Positions 62,196 to 64,000 of a stretch of DNA of 64,000 nt are shown here, piece by piece. The position numbers and the translations under genes are program-made. The stretch comes from Lachnospiraceae bacterium. Its GTDB lineage: Bacteria; Bacillota; Clostridia; Lachnospirales; Lachnospiraceae. Numbering within the stretch: position 1 is the first letter of the stretch; each line of letters begins with the position of its first letter. The notes beneath the pieces were generated by a model, which had not been told where the DNA came from, made no database searches, and was given only the letters and a program-made list of their open reading frames with translations. The stretch is from positions 118,169 to 182,168 of the forward strand of contig SVEG01000005.1 of NCBI GenBank assembly GCA_015057505.1, written 5' to 3'.

Positions 62196-64000
62196 CTATC
62201 TCTTCCTCCTTCCGATAACAGCCATCGCAATACCTTCCAATACAAAAAACAGCACCCATGCCACAACACCCACAATCGCCGCTATCCTCTCCTGTATGAA
62301 AAGGTTCCCCGCGAACATCGAATGCGGATATGCCGCATATATAAGCCCCCTGCTGTAGAGAGCAACAAGCAGCGGAAACATAAGCACAATAATTCCCGCA
62401 AACATCGTGTATGACGGGCTTTTTATCCACCTCGACAGCCTGTATATAAGAAGCATCCCCATTACCGCTGCCACAAGGCGCAAAAGATGTATCACCACAT
62501 AATAACCCCCGACACTCATACCCGCGCCAAGAGCCTCAAGATGAGGAATACTGTTAACCGGATATTCAAAAACTTCCGTCTTAACCTCATGTGATATCAT
62601 CAACTGCAAAAACTTTGACAGATACAAAAACACCACAAACGAAACCGTAAGCACACATCCCAGCGTATAACGAAGCCTCTTCAGGCTACGTCTGCCCTTT
62701 GCCGTAACCTCCACAATTCTGTACATGCCATTCTGCAAATCCGGTGCAAAAAAACACGGCATACACAGCACCAGGAAAATCATGACATACACAGCCTGCA
62801 AAAAATCACTGTTATTACTGTACTCCGCAGTCAGTTCATTATGCGGCGTGTCATATATAAAGTAAGCACCCTCATTGGCATCAAGATATTCAAGTCGCTC
62901 CCTTATCAACCTAAGCGCATCCTTCTGTGCATCCTCTGTGTCATTTGCAGGTCTCTCTACACGCGCTTCCTCCGCCTCAATAAACGCTCTCTTTTCATCC
63001 GTCACCGGACCCTCAAGCTTCTTAAGATACTGCGCCATATAATAAAACTTTTCACTGTAATACCGTACAGGCTCAGGCCTCGTATCAGATATAATAAGCA
63101 CCGCCGCTATTGCAATAACCACAAGTACTCCGTGGCACACCAAAATGCGGTGCAGTTCATGAAGCAGCACACTCGTATGTCTCTCAAGCTTCCGCCTCAG
63201 TGCCGCCACAAAGCCCTTTATCCTCTCAAAAAACCTTGGCAGCCTTCTCTTACCCTTTATTATGTAATCTATAAAAAGCCTTACCGCAATAATACTGAAG
63301 GCAACATATCCCACTACAAAAAGCACCACAATACAGAGCCTCTGGTCAATCGGATACCCGAAAAAGTCAAGACCCTCAAAGCCCTCAAACAGCATCTCCG
63401 TCTTAAGCACTGCAAACGGATTAAGATACTTAAGTGACGCCCATACCGAAAGCGCCGGTATATTATAATACATAAGACACCCTGCCGCTCCGACAGCTAT
63501 AATACCCGCAAATGCTGCTATGGAAGAATGCACACATAAACATATCACACTGAGAAGCAGCATTATAAAAACATAGCTCAGTATCTTAAAAAGCATACCT
63601 ATTACAAGAAATTCACCAACCGTTATTTCCCACAATGTATGTCCGTATTCAAAAACTGAAGCAAGCGGTCTTGACATATCCCCCAAATCATACCGTATAC
63701 CTGCTACAACCAGATTCGATCCATACAAAAGTACTCCTGCTCCCACACAGGACACCACAAGCACGGCAAGCTTACAAAGTGCAAGCCTTACCCTTCCGTT
63801 CTTCGCAGTCCTAAGAAGCAAAAGCATGTTTTGCTCTCTTTCCTTAAGCCACACCGTAACAGTCAGATACAAAAAAAGCACAAGTGCCAGAATATCCGTA
63901 ACGTCCGAGTGCGTCGCAAGTCTTACTCCCGCCGAAGGTACCGGTTCAAGCGTCTTCTCGCTTACCTTACCGTAAACCTCCTGCATCTTCATTATCTCCC
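62196..64000 (-). CDS. ABC transporter permease, 5' end possibly outside the window
   Basis: About 600 residues are visible with two groups of membrane segments. The frame is still open at the window edge; an ATG at 63992 may be internal. Two repeated halves each hold five to six segments (for example LALVLFLYLTVTVWL near the start and VLMFPLLVALYS near the end) around an exported loop of about 90 residues. The layout fits large ABC-2-type permeases encoded next to their ATPase. The substrate is unknown. Confidence 0.75.
   Translation of the reverse strand, partial: EIMKMQEVYGKVSEKTLEPVPSAGVRLATHSDVTDILALVLFLYLTVTVWLKEREQNMLLLLRTAKNGRVRLALCKLAVLVVSCVGAGVLLYGSNLVVAGIRYDLGDMSRPLASVFEYGHTLWEITVGEFLVIGMLFKILSYVFIMLLLSVICLCVHSSIAAFAGIIAVGAAGCLMYYNIPALSVWASLKYLNPFAVLKTEMLFEGFEGLDFFGYPIDQRLCIVVLFVVGYVAFSIIAVRLFIDYIIKGKRRLPRFFERIKGFVAALRRKLERHTSVLLHELHRILVCHGVLVVIAIAAVLIISDTRPEPVRYYSEKFYYMAQYLKKLEGPVTDEKRAFIEAEEARVERPANDTEDAQKDALRLIRERLEYLDANEGAYFIYDTPHNELTAEYSNNSDFLQAVYVMIFLVLCMPCFFAPDLQNGMYRIVEVTAKGRRSLKRLRYTLGCVLTVSFVVFLYLSKFLQLMISHEVKTEVFEYPVNSIPHLEALGAGMSVGGYYVVIHLLRLVAAVMGMLLIYRLSRWIKSPSYTMFAGIIVLMFPLLVALYSRGLIYAAYPHSMFAGNLFIQERIAAIVGVVAWVLFFVLEGIAMAVIGRRKR

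Noticed and set aside
1..64000. CRISPR arrays, rRNA and tRNA genes
   Set aside because: No regularly spaced repeats, rRNA blocks or cloverleaf-like sequences were noticed on reading; a dedicated covariance search could still find a tRNA.

Overview
The window looks like a chromosomal segment of a low-to-moderate GC anaerobic Firmicute, most likely Lachnospiraceae (Clostridia). Supporting signs are two T-box-controlled tRNA synthetase loci, the SCIFF peptide with its radical SAM maturase and TIGR04086-like neighbour, an EF-G-like paralogue, a U32 peptidase with a long C-terminal part, strong GGAGG ribosome sites and TTGACA/TATAAT promoters. No rRNA, tRNA or CRISPR array was seen.

Layout. 1-2450: a ParA ATPase with a partner gene cut by the window edge, then a CheY-like regulator with a CheX-type protein. 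2461-3062: a ~600-nt imperfect palindrome filling the gap between two convergent genes. 3067-14585: a minus-strand housekeeping block (thrC, pnp, rpsO, a class B penicillin-binding protein, an FtsW/RodA-type flippase, peptidase U32, zapA, ruvB, ruvA). 14598-20570: a two-component system whose kinase and regulator genes are separated by a T-box, a short alaS and a HAD phosphatase. 20639-28674: a Y-family polymerase with its small partner, an EF-G-like GTPase, a PilZ protein, and an ECF sigma / anti-sigma / serpin operon. 28866-33701: T-box, pheS, pheT, queA. 33749-39692: an accessory run of small genes (acetyltransferases including an AAC(6')-like enzyme, lipoprotein, HD and HAD hydrolases, an HExxH membrane protein) with decayed fragments of satA, a nucleoside kinase and possibly an antitoxin. 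39812-41860: the SCIFF system. 42051-43331: a CNNM/CorC-type membrane protein. 43297-48751: a compact Tad-like pilus operon. 48963-56554: an ion transporter, an M16C protease, HelD, and a pyrophosphatase-like/histidine phosphatase fusion. 56641-61290: a tyrosine recombinase beside a 3.4-kb segment bounded by 27-bp inverted repeats. 61322-64000: an ABC exporter.

The most striking part is 56919-61290. The recombinase gene ends inside one copy of a 27-bp sequence, and an exact inverted copy lies 3.4 kb away. Each copy has the shape of a tyrosine-recombinase core site (GGATAA, 7-nt spacer TCAAGAG, TTATCC). Between the copies are two convergent genes that overlap at their 3' ends: a large AT-rich protein of unknown function and an ATP-grasp ligase. 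Inversion would exchange which gene follows the recombinase and which follows the ABC exporter operon, without changing the recombinase reading frame. I read this as an invertible two-gene switch; the inversion itself is inferred, not seen.
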